From: Nyssa sinensis
Taxonomy: Eukaryota; Streptophyta; Magnoliopsida; Cornales; Nyssaceae
Direction: 5' to 3'
DNA: 64,000 nucleotides
Assembly (NCBI GenBank): GCA_008638375.1
Contig: CM018036.1
Location: 17,485,300-17,549,299, forward strand
A model generated the notes under the pieces. That model saw nothing but the letters and a program-made list of their open reading frames with translations. It ran no database searches and was not told the origin of the DNA. Position 1 is the stretch's first letter, and each line of letters starts with the position of its first letter. Shown here piece by piece: positions 10,795 through 63,489 of this stretch. The position numbers were made by a program, and so were the translations under genes.

Positions 10795-11697
10795 ATTTTA
10801 CAGTCTCTCCCTTTCACTCTCTTATTAATTCTTTTTCACTTTTTTTTTGAGCAGTGAGGCCCGTTTTGTCAAACTCCTTGCAAACTAAGCCCTCCTTTCA
10901 ATTATAATTTGTGTTAAAGTGTGTTTATTTATAAAGCAATGCAAAGGTAAAATTTTTCCTTTTCACTACTCTCTCCCTTTCACTTTCTCACTTATTCGTT
11001 TTCACTTTTTTTTTAGCAGTGAGACCCGTTTTGCCAGCCTACTTTTAATCTAAGTCATTCATTCCAATTATAATTTGTGTTTATTTCAATTATAATTTTA
11101 CACTCTCACTGTTTTTATGTCTCAATTGAATTTTTTTGTTGTAATTTTTACTATTTTAAAAGACTTTTTTTGACAAGCAGCGCAAGTATAAAATTTCATA
11201 TTCTCACTTATAATTTGTGTTAAAGTGTTTTTATTCATAAAGTAATACAAATGTAAAATTTTATCTTTTCACTGCTCTCTCTCTTTCACTTTCTCACTGA
11301 TTCTTTTTTACTTTTTTTTAATAGTGAAACACATCTTACCAGTCTCTTTGCAATCAAAGTCACTCATTCCAAGTATAATTTATGTCAAAGTGTGTTTATT
11401 CCAATTATAATTTCACACTTTCACTGCTTTTATGTCTAAACTGAGTTTTTTTGTTATAATTTTTACTATTTTAAAATATTTTTTTTGACAAGTAACGCAA
11501 GTGTAAAATTTTACACTTTCACTGCTTTTATGTCTAAACTGATTTTTTTTTTTTTTTGTAATTTTACTACTTTAAAAGGCTTTTTTTGACAAACAGCGCA
11601 AGTGTAAAATCTCATACTCTCATTGCTTCAATGTCTAAACTAATTTTTTGTTGTTGTAATTTTTACTACTTTATAAGACTCTTTTTGACATCTAAAA
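10795..11697. repeat. Complex tandem repeat field (two interleaved units)
   Basis: Unit A (TTTCACTTTCTCACTxATTC, then CACTTTTTTTTxAGCAGTGA and CCCGTTTTGCCAG) occurs at about 10805, 10975 and 11275. Unit B (CACTTTCACTGCTTTTATGT, then CTAAACTGA, poly-T, TTTACTATTTTAAAA, and TTTTTTTGACAAGCAGCGCA) occurs at about 11098, 11411, 11508 and 11610, with the last three spaced about 100 bp apart. Units are diverged. No ORF is present, and the field looks like a local tandem expansion of non-coding AT-rich sequence. Confidence 0.75.
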
Positions 11698-12285
11698 TAC
11701 AACTCAGAAAAAAAAAAAAAAAAAAAACTGATAACAAGTAAGAAACTCATAGCGAAATTGAAAATTTCACTATCTTCTTTATAAATGTGAAATTTTACAG
11801 TTTGAAAAGTACTTTTTTTCTTCAAAATTTCATATTACATATAGATCTTGTTTTTAGATCTCGATTTTTAGAGTCCAAATATATAAATTTTATTAAAAAC
11901 GAATTTATATATTTTGAGCTATTGAATTTTAAAATTTTAAACGCTTTTAGAAAGTTAGCAGAAATTACGCACATTCAATTTTATTATTTTTAGAGAAAAA
12001 CACTCGAGAGTATTTTTGTCTAATAAAAAATGACAAACTTGATTGATAATTAAGTTTAAACTTGGACTTGTTGATAACCTTATTATTTTTTATGGACCTA
12101 AAGTTGAACGCCCTGTAATATAAACACATGTATGTTTATATATTTGAAGCAATGAATGAATGAAACCGCCCAACCATGACCTCCATGCCCATGCATATCA
12201 CTTTACTTTGTCAATTTCTTGTTTGGGCTCAAATTTAATTAAGAGTGCTTGGATTGCTACTTAATTCTTATAACCTACGAATATT
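11698..12285. other. AT-rich intergenic DNA, nothing recognised
   Basis: No gene, RNA or structured repeat is visible apart from an A20-class homopolymer near 11708-11727. Confidence 0.45.
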
Positions 12286-12509
12286 TTCAGTGGTGACTTA
12301 AATTATGACTCAAATTTAAATTTGAGTCAACATTCACAAAAATCTTCTCCGTCAGACTAAAGTAGGATTTTACTCAAATCCAAACTCAAATCATTATAAA
12401 ATTATTCACAAACTCAAATTTAAGTGACTATTGAAAAACATGACACTCAAATTCAGCTTTTACTCAAATTCTAACTTAAATTTAAATAAAGATTTAAGTC
12501 ACTGCTGAA
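12286..12509. mobile_element. Small TIR element (MITE candidate)
   Basis: TTCAGTGGTGACTTAAAT at 12286-12303 faces an inverse copy TTCAGCAGTGACTTAAAT at 12492-12509 (16 of 18 match). The interior is made of repeated ACTCAAATTTAAxT-type phrases in both orientations, so the whole segment can fold back. No clear target duplication is seen, so the superfamily is left open. Confidence 0.5.
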
Positions 12510-12793
12510 GATGCTCTACTAGTCAAATTCTAGTTTTTTTTTTTTTATTTATAAAAATATTCAATTTAACAATTGTATTATTGACACAACTTGAATGCTA
12601 TGTTGGAATACGGATTTTAAATCTAGTTTTGACTTAAAGTAAGGAAGAGAAAAGGGAAAAAAATAATAATTGAGGTGGTGCAAAAATATTTTTTTATTTT
12701 TTTATAATTACAAAAATACTGAAATCACATAAACTCTATTTTTTTTTTGGTTTTTGACAGAAGCGATATATGAACTCATAACATACAAATCAG

Positions 12794-13112
12794 ATGTTTA
12801 CATTCTCTTCTAATGAGTAGAGATGTTTACATTCTCTTCTAATGAGTAGAGTGAGATTTGAACTGAGATTTGAACCGACTACCTTCTCGTAACTAAGAAG
12901 GAGGACATGGTGGACAAGTACATGCATCTTAGTTGGTTCTAAAATCATGAAAACTGCTATATCATGAAATAATTTCTCCAAACAAATGACAAACTCCCGT
13001 GGATGCCATTTGTTAATAGTAAAACAACTTTCTTCAAACAAATGACAAAATTTCTCCGAACAAATGACAAACTCCCGTGGATGCCATTTGTTAACAGTAA
13101 AACAACTTTCTC
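12794..13112. repeat. Two short tandem duplications
   Basis: A 29-base unit starting GATGTTTACATTCTCTTC occurs at 12794 and 12823. A ~65-base unit starting AATTTCTCCxAACAAATGAC occurs at about 12969 and 13048, a 79-base offset. Short ORFs covering them are not convincing genes. Confidence 0.8.
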
Positions 13113-13350
13113 ACAAGTCACAACCATTTGTTACATGCTTCTATGGAGATTCACTGCACAACAATGTCTGAACAAAATGGCCAATTGCCCAATCAACTAT
13201 CTTTCGATGAAATACCAAAAAAATAAAAAATAAAAAATTATCTTTTGATGATTACTTGAAATGAACGGAAAAAAGTTTCTTAAAAAGTTAAATGAAGAAT
13301 GAATTCTCTTCAAGCTAGCTTTTCTGGTATACTTAGCGCTACTCCTTCAA

Positions 13351-13351
<1 letters not shown>

Positions 13352-13394
<43 letters not shown>
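13352..13394. repeat. (TA)n microsatellite
   Basis: About 21 TA units. Confidence 0.95.
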
Positions 13395-13399
<5 letters not shown>

Positions 13400-13741
13400 A
13401 CAACCAGTTCACATGCATGATGTTAGTTAGACATATATCTTTGAAAAGATTTGGCTACATAAAATTTAGGTGAACTATAAACTAACCTTGCAAGTTGGGG
13501 GAAAAGTTACAAAGACCGTGTTAAGGCAGTACTACTGGAACCATCTCTTATATCACATGCTTGCAATGGCTTTAATCAAGTCTTACCTATTCAATGTTTT
13601 TTCTCATTGTTTATTTGTTTTATATCTTTAGAATACGAATTCATGTTCACATTTAGAAGAACATAGCAGCCAAAGATGCATTTAAATCCAAAATCCGCCC
13701 ACCATTATAAAATTGTTGTAGTCTCCGTCTCTCTCTTAGTC

Positions 13742-13746
<5 letters not shown>

Positions 13747-13790
<44 letters not shown>
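13747..13790. repeat. (TA)n microsatellite
   Basis: About 22 TA units. The overlapping ORF is an artefact of this run. Confidence 0.95.
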
Positions 13791-13794
<4 letters not shown>

Positions 13795-14139
13795 AGAAAG
13801 ACAAAAGCCCACTTATTCTTTGTCATCTCGAGCATCTTGTCACTTGTATACTTTATTGAAAAAAATGAGAATGACTTGAAAGATGGAAAAAAATAATAAC
13901 TCAATAATTGCTTTGATGGGCCAGATATTTGGATGAAGGATGCGAATCTGAAACTTGAAAAGGATGGTTCCTTTGAGGGTTGATATCAAGAAAAATAATA
14001 CAAATCACACATATGAAGCATTGGTAGGATCCTGAACATCATACGCTAAAATGAAAATCCACATAAGAAAAAGCTTTGAACATTAATTGTGGGTAGTGAC
14101 ATCGTGTCAAGGATATTAAGTAGTTGATTTTTATTGTGT

Positions 14140-14800
14140 GAGGTATCATGGAGGGTATGGTTTGAATTGTTTAAAATGGTGGGGTTTAATGTGGGTTACT
14201 CCTAGATCAGTGAAGGAGTTATTGATGTGGTGGCAGGGATGGAGATTTAAAAAGTCCAAGAGAATTATATGGCAGGATATATATATATTTTCGAATTTTT
14301 GACCCGACCCGGGTCTTTTTAAAATTTATTGATCCGACTCAAGTATGTTTCAACTTATTGACCGGAGTTATGCATTGTTTTAAAACGTACAAGTCTTAAG
14401 ACGCCTTTTTTAGGAATATTTTTTGCCAAATTGTTTATCTTAGACGCCTTTAAAAGACTTATTCATCTTATACGCCTTTAATTAACTTCATAATTTAGTA
14501 TTAGATAAAGGTTTATAAGTCTTAGAGGCCTTTTAAAGGCTTGTAAGTCTTACACTCCTTTTAGAGGCTTATAAATTTTACACTCATTTTAAAGGCTTAT
14601 TTTTGATGGGGTAAGATCAAATTGGGAAGAGATGTTGGAGCTAGTAAAATTAAGGGTGGTTCTATGGGTAAGAAAAGATTCGGTTCTAAAGAAATTTTCC
14701 GTATTAAACTGCAAAGTGTTTTAGAGGTATTAATGTAACTCATGGAATCAGAAGAGTTAATTTTTTAATACTAAGGTATTGGTAATTTCTTCAGTTAAGG
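14140..14800 (+). pseudogene. LINE (L1-type) C-terminal fragment, interrupted
   Basis: On the plus strand, 14150-14280 reads RVWFELF and then, after a one-base frame change, KWWGLMWVTPRSVKELLMWW, the pattern seen after the zinc-binding region (zf-RVT) of plant L1 ORF2. After an unrelated stretch, the same type of sequence resumes at about 14607 with DGVRSNWEEM and VLWVRKDSVLKKFSVLN. The copy is frameshifted and split, so it is dead. Confidence 0.65.
14283..14605. mobile_element. Insertion inside the LINE fragment
   Basis: This ~320-bp stretch separates two parts of one LINE reading frame. It starts near a (TA)n run followed by GACCCGACCCGGGTC and contains several diverged AGACGCCTTTTxAAGGCTTxT-type phrases in both orientations. 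It looks like a small insertion rich in inverted motifs. Exact ends and target duplication are unclear. Confidence 0.45.
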
Positions 14801-16679
14801 GGATTTGGATGAAGAAATGTGTAATCTTTGCAGGAAATTTTCTATTAGTGTTTATGCTTTGGTGCATGTTGTTGCTATCTTGCCTGGGATGTGTTTCGGC
14901 TTCGGCAGTTTAATGGTGAACTCATTGCAATTGGCAATTAATTGGGGCAAATTGTTGTGTAAGATTGAGTACAAGTTTTCTTATTTGGTTCCTTGTCCTT
15001 CTTGATTGTATTGTTCAGTTGGTATCTTGCCAACTTTTCTTTTTAAGAGCTTGTGTTACATATGATTTGTTTGCCTCAAATGTACCAACCTAGTTGAGAT
15101 ATTGTGCGTTAACCATAATGCTTGTGCATTCTCCTTTCTTGTTCATGTCTATGTAAGTACTCTCATCAATAAAGTGAGTTTCTTGCTGTTCAAAAGAAGA
15201 GTTGTTTTTTACTGTGCCCCATTTTGTACACCCTACTAGACATCTTGAAGAGACACAATGTTGTTGTGAAACAATTTGGTTATATGTTTTGGATTTGGAT
15301 ATATAAGAAGACTTCCGCAATGTTTGTCATCGCTTCTAATTTTGGAGAAGTTATTATGAGAAATAATAATTAACGAAAAAAAGATACTTTACAAGAGTGT
15401 CAAAATGATTTCGAGTATATGATCAGTATTTTGAAACGAAAATTAATAAGTAGAGAAGTTGAGAAACACCTCCTAAATTACAGTTCTCTACTTTTACGTA
15501 AAAAAAAAAAAAAGGTTTATTGTTTGATTGTCTTGTATTCTCGATCTGATTCACATTTGATATGGACATAATTTTTTTTCGGTCTTTGAAAGATTTTATG
15601 GGTTTTTTTTGGCAACTTCCAGTCAGTATTGGGGCTTCAAAAAAATTTTATTGACCAATTATTGGCACTTGAATTTGGAGTATTTTTTTTCATCAAATTT
15701 TGAAAGGGACCATGTGCAGGACTCGGCTAGTGTCGGTCGACAATCAACTAGGAGAAACCCTTTGAAAGAGAATAAGACTAAGGATATTTAGTATAAGAGA
15801 CTTTTGTCTTTTCCATTTCAATATTTGATGTTTACACAAGTATATATAATGCAAATGCAATCCTAATTCAAAATCCAACATTCAAATCATCTATACAAAA
15901 GAAAATGAATCATAGTGATTGACATGTCATTACTTATATACAAAAGAGAAATAATCATGAAGATTGATTTGTGATTATTTCTTTATATATAAAAGGAAAG
16001 AATCATAGAAATTTTCAAGTAATTCTTTCCTTTGTCAAGAAATTCTTGATTTCTGCCAATGGCCTTCAATAGGAAGCCTTGTCACCATAAACACTCTTAC
16101 TCCCATTCACCTCAAGCCCCAACCAATCAGGGATGATTTGATCTTTTGGACCCTCACATCTAGACAATTATCTGCTAACATTAGCTAAGATTCCATTAAT
16201 TGTCATCATGACACAATGAAGTGGTGGCACCTTGTTTGGCTCTTTATATTGTCCATAGATTTCCTTTATAATGTGGACACATTGCTAGAATAGCCCACAC
16301 GTGCCCTTATGTGCACCTTAAAGATTGAGATGTGCCACCATGCGTCGCCGTTCATCTTTACACGTGCTTGTGACATGTGTCACTATAAGGGCACACCACA
16401 ATAGCTCTAGCTCCATATGCAAAAAGAGCCACGTCACCACCATGCCAGTAGGACCCACAGCCACGTCAGCCATAACAACTACCACGTGTGAGCTACATCG
16501 GTTTTTTTGGCCATGTTAGTTAGGGCAACATTGCCATTCGATCCAATCAAACCGATTCGGTTAGTTAGCTTTCTTTAACCGGTTCACCCTCTTTTGAACA
16601 GTTCTTGACCAGTTCAGATCAATTCATAATGTTTTTGGTTGTGCTCTTTTTAATTTTGAGGTTTGTTTTTCCATATATT
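14801..16679. other. Gene-free stretch
   Basis: No reliable gene is found. Short ORFs at 14805-15005 and 15609-15791 lack any recognised motif. A cluster of ACGT-core motifs lies at 16298-16488. The last part may belong to the adjoining copia remnant. Confidence 0.45.
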
Positions 16680-18321
16680 TGTTGTTCTACCTAGGTGAGA
16701 TATCTTCATTCGCAACTTCGTATCTTTGTGATTGTTATTGTTTTTGTGCCCTAACTGCTTTACATGAGCCTCATTCCTATAGTGACGCCTTTTCTGACCC
16801 TTTTTGTCAAGAAACAATGAAAGAAAAACTTGATGCATTATTCAAGAATGGTACCCGGGACTTGGTTGAATTGCCTCCAAGAAAGTCTCTTGTTGGGGGG
16901 GGGGGGGGGTGGTAAATGGGTCTTCAAGATTAAGACTAGGTCTAATGGCACAGTTGACAAATACAAAGCTTGTCTTGTGGCCAGTGGTTTTACTTAAGAG
17001 TATGGTATTGATTATGAAGATACTTTTGACATATTGCCAGACTCTCTTCTATTCATACTTTTTCGTGGCTCTTGTTGCTTCTTGTCATTGGCCTCTTTTT
17101 CAAATGGACCTCAAAAATACATTCCTAAATAATGATTTGGGTGAAGAAATATTATGCAATCACCTCTAGGGCTCTTCCATCTTCTAAACAAAGTTTGTCA
17201 ACTACGTTTGAGCTCTTTATAGCTTAAAGCAAGCTCCCAATGCTTGGTTTGCCAAACTTAGTAGTATTGTCTCTTAGCTTGGATATACTAACAACTCTTA
17301 TAACACAACCTTATTCAATAGTCGCATGTCGGGGAACCACTCTTCTCTTGCTTTATGTTGATGATATGATCCTTATTGAGGATGATCTTGATGGTATTCA
17401 AGAGTTCAAACACTTTCTCCATTAGTAGTCTAAGATGAAGGATCTTGGCACTCTCAATTGCTTTCTTGGCCTTGAGAATTCTTTTTCTTCCGATGGTGAT
17501 TACCCGACACAAGCCAAGTATGCCTCCGATTTGATCTCACGTGCCAATTTGACAAACAACAAGATCACTGAGTCATTAACACTCCAACCAAACCCAATGC
17601 TCACCTCACTCCTCGTGAAAGCGAACTTCTCCGATATCCCACACTGTACCGACAACTGGTTGGTGGCCTATTCTATCTTACCATCACACAACTTGATATT
17701 TCATATGATGTTCATCAGGTGAGTTAGTTCATGGCAACTCTTTGCTCTGCTCATTTTGCTGTTGTTTTTCATATTCTTCACTTTCTTAAGGGAATACAAT
17801 TCCATGGTCTACACTTCTCCTTAGAATCTCCTCTTTAGCTTTGTGCTTACACTAATGCCGATTGGGCATAAGGCTCGATAGATCGTCGATCTACAACTAG
17901 TTACCATTGTGTACTTGGCACTTCCTTTATCTCTTGGCGTGGTAAGAAATAGTCCATTGTTGCCTGATCAAGGATTGAGGTTGAGTATTGTGCCCTGACT
18001 AGCACTACTTTAGAACTCCTTTGGTTGAGAGAGCTGTTACAAAACATGAGTGTCTTTCTCTCCTCCGCTTCTCCTATCTATTGTGACAATAGAAATGCAA
18101 TTCAAATTGCTCAGAATGATGTGTTTCATGAATAGACAAAACAAATATAGATTGATTGTCACTTTGTCCATCATCTTCTTCTTCAGAGATCTTTTTAGCT
18201 CCACTTCATTACTTCTCTCTCGCATGCCTCTTCACCAAATCTCATCCTTTAGGCCGCTTGAGTGATTTTATCTCCAAACTCAAGTTGATGTCTCGCACTC
18301 CACCTTGAGTTTGAGAGGAAA
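16680..18321 (+). pseudogene. Ty1/copia retrotransposon pol remnant
   Basis: On the plus strand, fragments in shifting frames follow the copia order. They start with ALTALHEPHSYSDAFSD and LFKNGTRDLVELP, then WVFKIKTRSNGTVDKYKA and FQMDLKNTFLN. The RT catalytic motif LYVDDM is at 17351-17368 (YVDD codons at 17354-17365). KDLGTLNCFLGLE and YPTQAKYASDLISRANLTNN come next, and finally RNase H phrases around 17850-18250. Stops and frameshifts are frequent, and a G15 tract (16895-16909) replaces the codons before KWVFK. The element is dead. Gag and integrase regions are not recognisable upstream. Confidence 0.85.
16895..16909. repeat. G15 homopolymer
   Basis: Fifteen G interrupt the copia reading frame at the position where a short GCKW-type peptide is expected. 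Confidence 0.9.
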
Positions 18322-18475
18322 TGTCAAAGTACAAAATATGAAATGTAAAATATCTCGTATAATATGCCTTTATTCTAGTTTTCATGTATGCCTCATTGCT
18401 CCTCTTTACGTATAAAGAGCCCTACTATACACATCTATAATTCAATTCAATACAATATTTTCTTCTCTTCTATCA
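18322..18475 (+). mobile_element. Probable 3' LTR of the copia remnant
   Basis: A purine-rich tract (CTTGAGTTTGAGAGGAA, ending 18320) of the kind used as copia polypurine primer directly precedes a segment starting TGTCAAAGTA and ending TTCTCTTCTATCA. At about 154 bp it has TG...CA borders. A matching 5' LTR was not found, so the call depends on position and border sequence. Confidence 0.55.
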
Positions 18476-18479
18476 GAGG

Positions 18480-19473
18480 GGAATAATCAGATACAGTAAA
18501 GGTGTGAGGTATGCCTTCTTATGCCTTGTAGTTTTGCTTCTTGTTGAATAAAACTTTACCCAGCAGAAAATCTTGTGACTAGAAATTCATTTGAAATACG
18601 AATTACTGTCAACTCTTTGAGAAATAATAATTTTAAGAGACTCAAAATTATTAATTATTAAGATTTTCTATAGTCTTAATTAACAAAAAAAAAAAAATCT
18701 TACAAGTATTCATTTTTTAATATAAAAATTGAACATGCATAAAAATATATATAATATTTTTTAAAACAAGTTCATCACTCTTGTGGGCGCGTGCGCACAC
18801 ACAAGTATGCATGTTTTTTTATGCTAATATTTAAAATTGTAAAGGAATTAAAAAAAAAACTTATTAATTATTAAATAATAAAATTATTAATTATTCATTA
18901 CAGAAAGAAGTTGGTTTCTAAAAATTTTTTTTTTTTTATCAAAATTAATAAAAATTATTGACTTATTGAATATTTAATTATTAGAGGGGTGTTGACCTCT
19001 ATAATTTTTTGGGTTCATGAAATTGGTCAAGAAGAGGAAAGATAATGACAAAAGAACACCAATTTTTCCCTATTTTCTATCTCACCTAAAAAAAAACTAA
19101 AATTAAAATAAGTAGAGACATTTAAAATATGAGACATTTTGGAGAATTTAAATAAATATAAAAAATGACATGTAACTTAAAAAAAAATTCTTTTATTTTG
19201 GTTCATATTTTCACCCCACCCCCACCCCCTCCCCTCCCTCCCCTTTTCTATAGTAATCATAGAAGAGAGAATGATTTCCTAATTATTCATCCAAACAATA
19301 GATTTTATATCACAAGTTTCTGATTCTACGAAAAGGATATCTGGAAATTTTAAATTTGGGGATAGATTCCAAGGCCTTGATCCAGAACTTCAATATGCAA
19401 ACAATTTTATTTTTATTGGAACCCCTGTCAATATTATTCTGTATTTTTATCGGACCGTACGAACAAAACATCA

Positions 19474-19513
<40 letters not shown>

Positions 19514-20230
19514 GTTATTTATATGAATCAATTAGAATATAAAACAGAATTGAAAGAACATGACTGACGTCGTAACATGGATCCAAAAAAAGATAAATCA
19601 CTGCTCAAAACTGATCCACCTTTATGCTAAACCATCATCTAACATTTCAAGAGTTGCATGCAAAATTAGGGTTTAGATTTTCTCCATCCCCTTTTTTCTC
19701 TCTCACTAGGAATAAGTTCCACTTACTTATGAAAGTAGACTTCATATCATGTGAGAAAACAAAAAGACTACAAAGGGAATGGAGAGAAAAAAAAGCAATT
19801 AGAGAGGAGCCGGCTCTGCAAAGTTATTCCTTTCTCATTGCAAATATCAAATACAATAAATATGGCCTAGCAAATCTGATTACTTCTAACCTAATTGTAA
19901 TTTAAACCCAATTAAATTATAATAATATACTAGTTAGGTGAAAACAAGCATTTGTATCTACTTACTTCATGATCCAACCCATTTGGAATATGTTGTTAAA
20001 ACTACTAGCATTAGACATATGGTTCAAATTAAAATTGCTTTTAATTGGGTAAAAGTTGGGCACAATAGACATTAACCACGCACTATTGTGTTAATACCAA
20101 GACATTTCATTATCAAAGGGAAAGGGAAAGGGAGGGTATTGTTGATGAAAGAGAACAAATGTAGTCTTGGTGATGTGCCAACCACAAGAAGGAAAATAAC
20201 AAGTTCAATGTATTTTACATAGGACTCCAA
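18480..20230. other. AT-rich intergenic DNA
   Basis: No gene is recognised. The stretch includes a pyrimidine/C-rich strip at about 19212-19243 and a (CA)n-(TA)n compound microsatellite at about 19473-19513. Confidence 0.5.
19473..19513. repeat. Compound (CA)n-(TA)n microsatellite
   Basis: A CA run passes directly into a TA run. Confidence 0.9.
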
Positions 20231-20269
20231 ATCACTGTTTGTGCTCGTGGGACAGACAACATGCTAAAA

Positions 20270-20445
20270 TTCAAGATTTAACTATGGCTGATTTTCGTCT
20301 TTGTTCGACAATTCGGTCTCACACTCAAGTAGGCTCTCGAGCACCTCCGTTACCGTTTAGGAGGCGTTCCCCCAGGATAAAACTACCGACCTCCTACTGT
20401 CCCCTGACCAAATCCAAGGAAAATGTACCTTGTCACGTGGTGGCC
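20270..20445 (-). pseudogene. Organelle-type 23S rRNA fragment (decayed)
   Basis: The minus strand carries a bacterial/plastid-type large-subunit rRNA segment from domain V. CGCCTCCTAAACGGTAACGG (20346-20365) matches the highly conserved plastid form apart from one or two bases. Further on, CTTGAGTGTGAGACC and GTCGAACAAAGACGAAAATC match conserved strings with a few changes, mostly G-to-A on this strand (C-to-T on the other). That is the pattern expected from cytosine deamination of methylated nuclear DNA. About 60 bases between these blocks are missing. I infer an old nuclear insertion of organelle DNA, more like plastid than mitochondrial. It is not a functional rRNA gene. Confidence 0.75.
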
Positions 20446-20759
20446 CTAGACCCTAGTTTTGATCTCTATGCTGGGGATGTCCATGACAAGAAATTGAATT
20501 GAAATTTGTCCAATTTACATGAGGTGTTTTTAATAATTGTCTTTACATGCTCACAGCTCTAATGCACCAAAGATGAACCAAGCAATAATAGACTTGTATT
20601 GTTCTCTTGGAACTACCCAAGTTTCGTAAGAAAACCAATAAACCAATATTATTTTTGTCATATATACATTGTATATAATCTTTTTTTTTTCAACAGTAAT
20701 TTCAATCTATGTTCCATCTCTCATCCCAGAAAAAAACAAAAAAATAAGTATAATGAAGA

Positions 20760-62339
<41,580 letters not shown>

Positions 62340-62960
62340 CTGTAAACCAGGAAATGAGATACTAATAAATCATTTCAACAATACCCTTCCTAAGAAGAAC
62401 AATCAAACAAAATGAGCCACACTATGCTTTTAAGAAAAAGTCAATAACTTAACCTTGTTAGTGTTAAAATACATAACACTCCCAACTTGAAGATAGTAGT
62501 GATTGGCATAGATGCTATCTGATGCAACAACGGCCCCTTGACAGCACTATCAATTAGCTTATCATCTGCCAAAGCTGTCCTAGCATGATGGTAAAAGGAA
62601 TCTGGGATAGTCAAGAGATCCCATGACACCCAAAATATTTAAAAGGCCTGCAATTTCTCACATCTACAATTTTAGATGGGGCCACCATTGCTTGGTGCAG
62701 TCATAAGATCCCGGGTAACCAAGCTTGAGAACATGAGTTCAAGTCCAAAAGCAACAACTTTGTCCAAAATAATACCAAAATTAGATCTGCACCCAGTCTG
62801 TTGCTCAAACACCCCATATTGGTACGATCCACACTAGGTGATGACCTTTTTATATTTATAAATTTTATAGTCGGCCAGCCAGGTTGTATAGAACACAATA
62901 TTGGGTAGTTAGGAAACATGTTACTAAGATGAGTGTAGCCGAAATGAGAATGTTAAGATG
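62340..62960. other. Sequence upstream of CASP exon 2
   Basis: This is probably intron 1. No match to the expected short CASP exon 1 (start Met to FWKD) was found on the minus strand, and no other gene is recognised. Confidence 0.5.
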
Positions 62961-62969
62961 AATGTGTGA

Positions 62970-63266
62970 TAAGACAAGAAATGATTGAATAGGAATGAAT
63001 ATATTCGCAAAATGGTAGGAGTAGCACAAATAGGAGATAAGATGAGAGAACATTGCCTAAAGTGGTATGGTCATGTAAAACAAAGACCCATAAATGCACC
63101 AATAAGGAATAGCGACAGGATTAATATCGAGGGTCATGCTAGGGAGGAGGGCGGCCGAAAATTAACTTTAATAGAAATAGTTAAAAAAGATATGGTAATG
63201 GGTGATTTAACAAAAAGAATGGCCTTAAATGGATAAGGCTTTGTTGAGTTGAGTTGAGTTGAGTTG
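62970..63266 (+). pseudogene. RTE-type LINE 3' end with (GTTGA)n tail
   Basis: An open stretch of 83 codons (62985-63236) encodes the RTE C-terminus: REHCLKWYGHVKQRP, then NAPIRNSDRI, and a final KDMVMGDLTKRMALNG. After the stop the DNA reads GGCTTTGTTGAGTTGAGTTG and on to 63266, the microsatellite tail typical of RTE elements. The N-terminal endonuclease and RT are not present. It is 5'-truncated, with a recent look. Confidence 0.85.
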
Positions 63267-63489
63267 CCCTCACACTGAAGAAAAATCTCCAATGCCTTTT
63301 CTTCCCCTGCTGAACAAAACTAACAAGCAAAGCCCAAGCCCCATCCTTCTTCCAAAACCAAGCAGCATAGTAATTAGCCGCACAATACTTATAACCTTCG
63401 CCTTTGTCAACTCAAAAAAAAAAAAAAATTCCTCTTCAGCTTTTTAGCAACAAAAACAAAAACAAAAAAAGAACTAGAAAGATAGAAAG

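Noticed and set aside
12857..12890. tRNA-like string GAGATTTGAACCGACTACC
   Set aside because: It resembles a T-arm, but no acceptor stem, D-arm or anticodon arm can be built around it. No tRNA gene was found in the window.
63349..63366. Minus-strand WFWKK as the missing CASP exon 1 end
   Set aside because: The sequence after it lacks a GT donor in the right phase and the upstream residues do not fit the CASP N-terminus.
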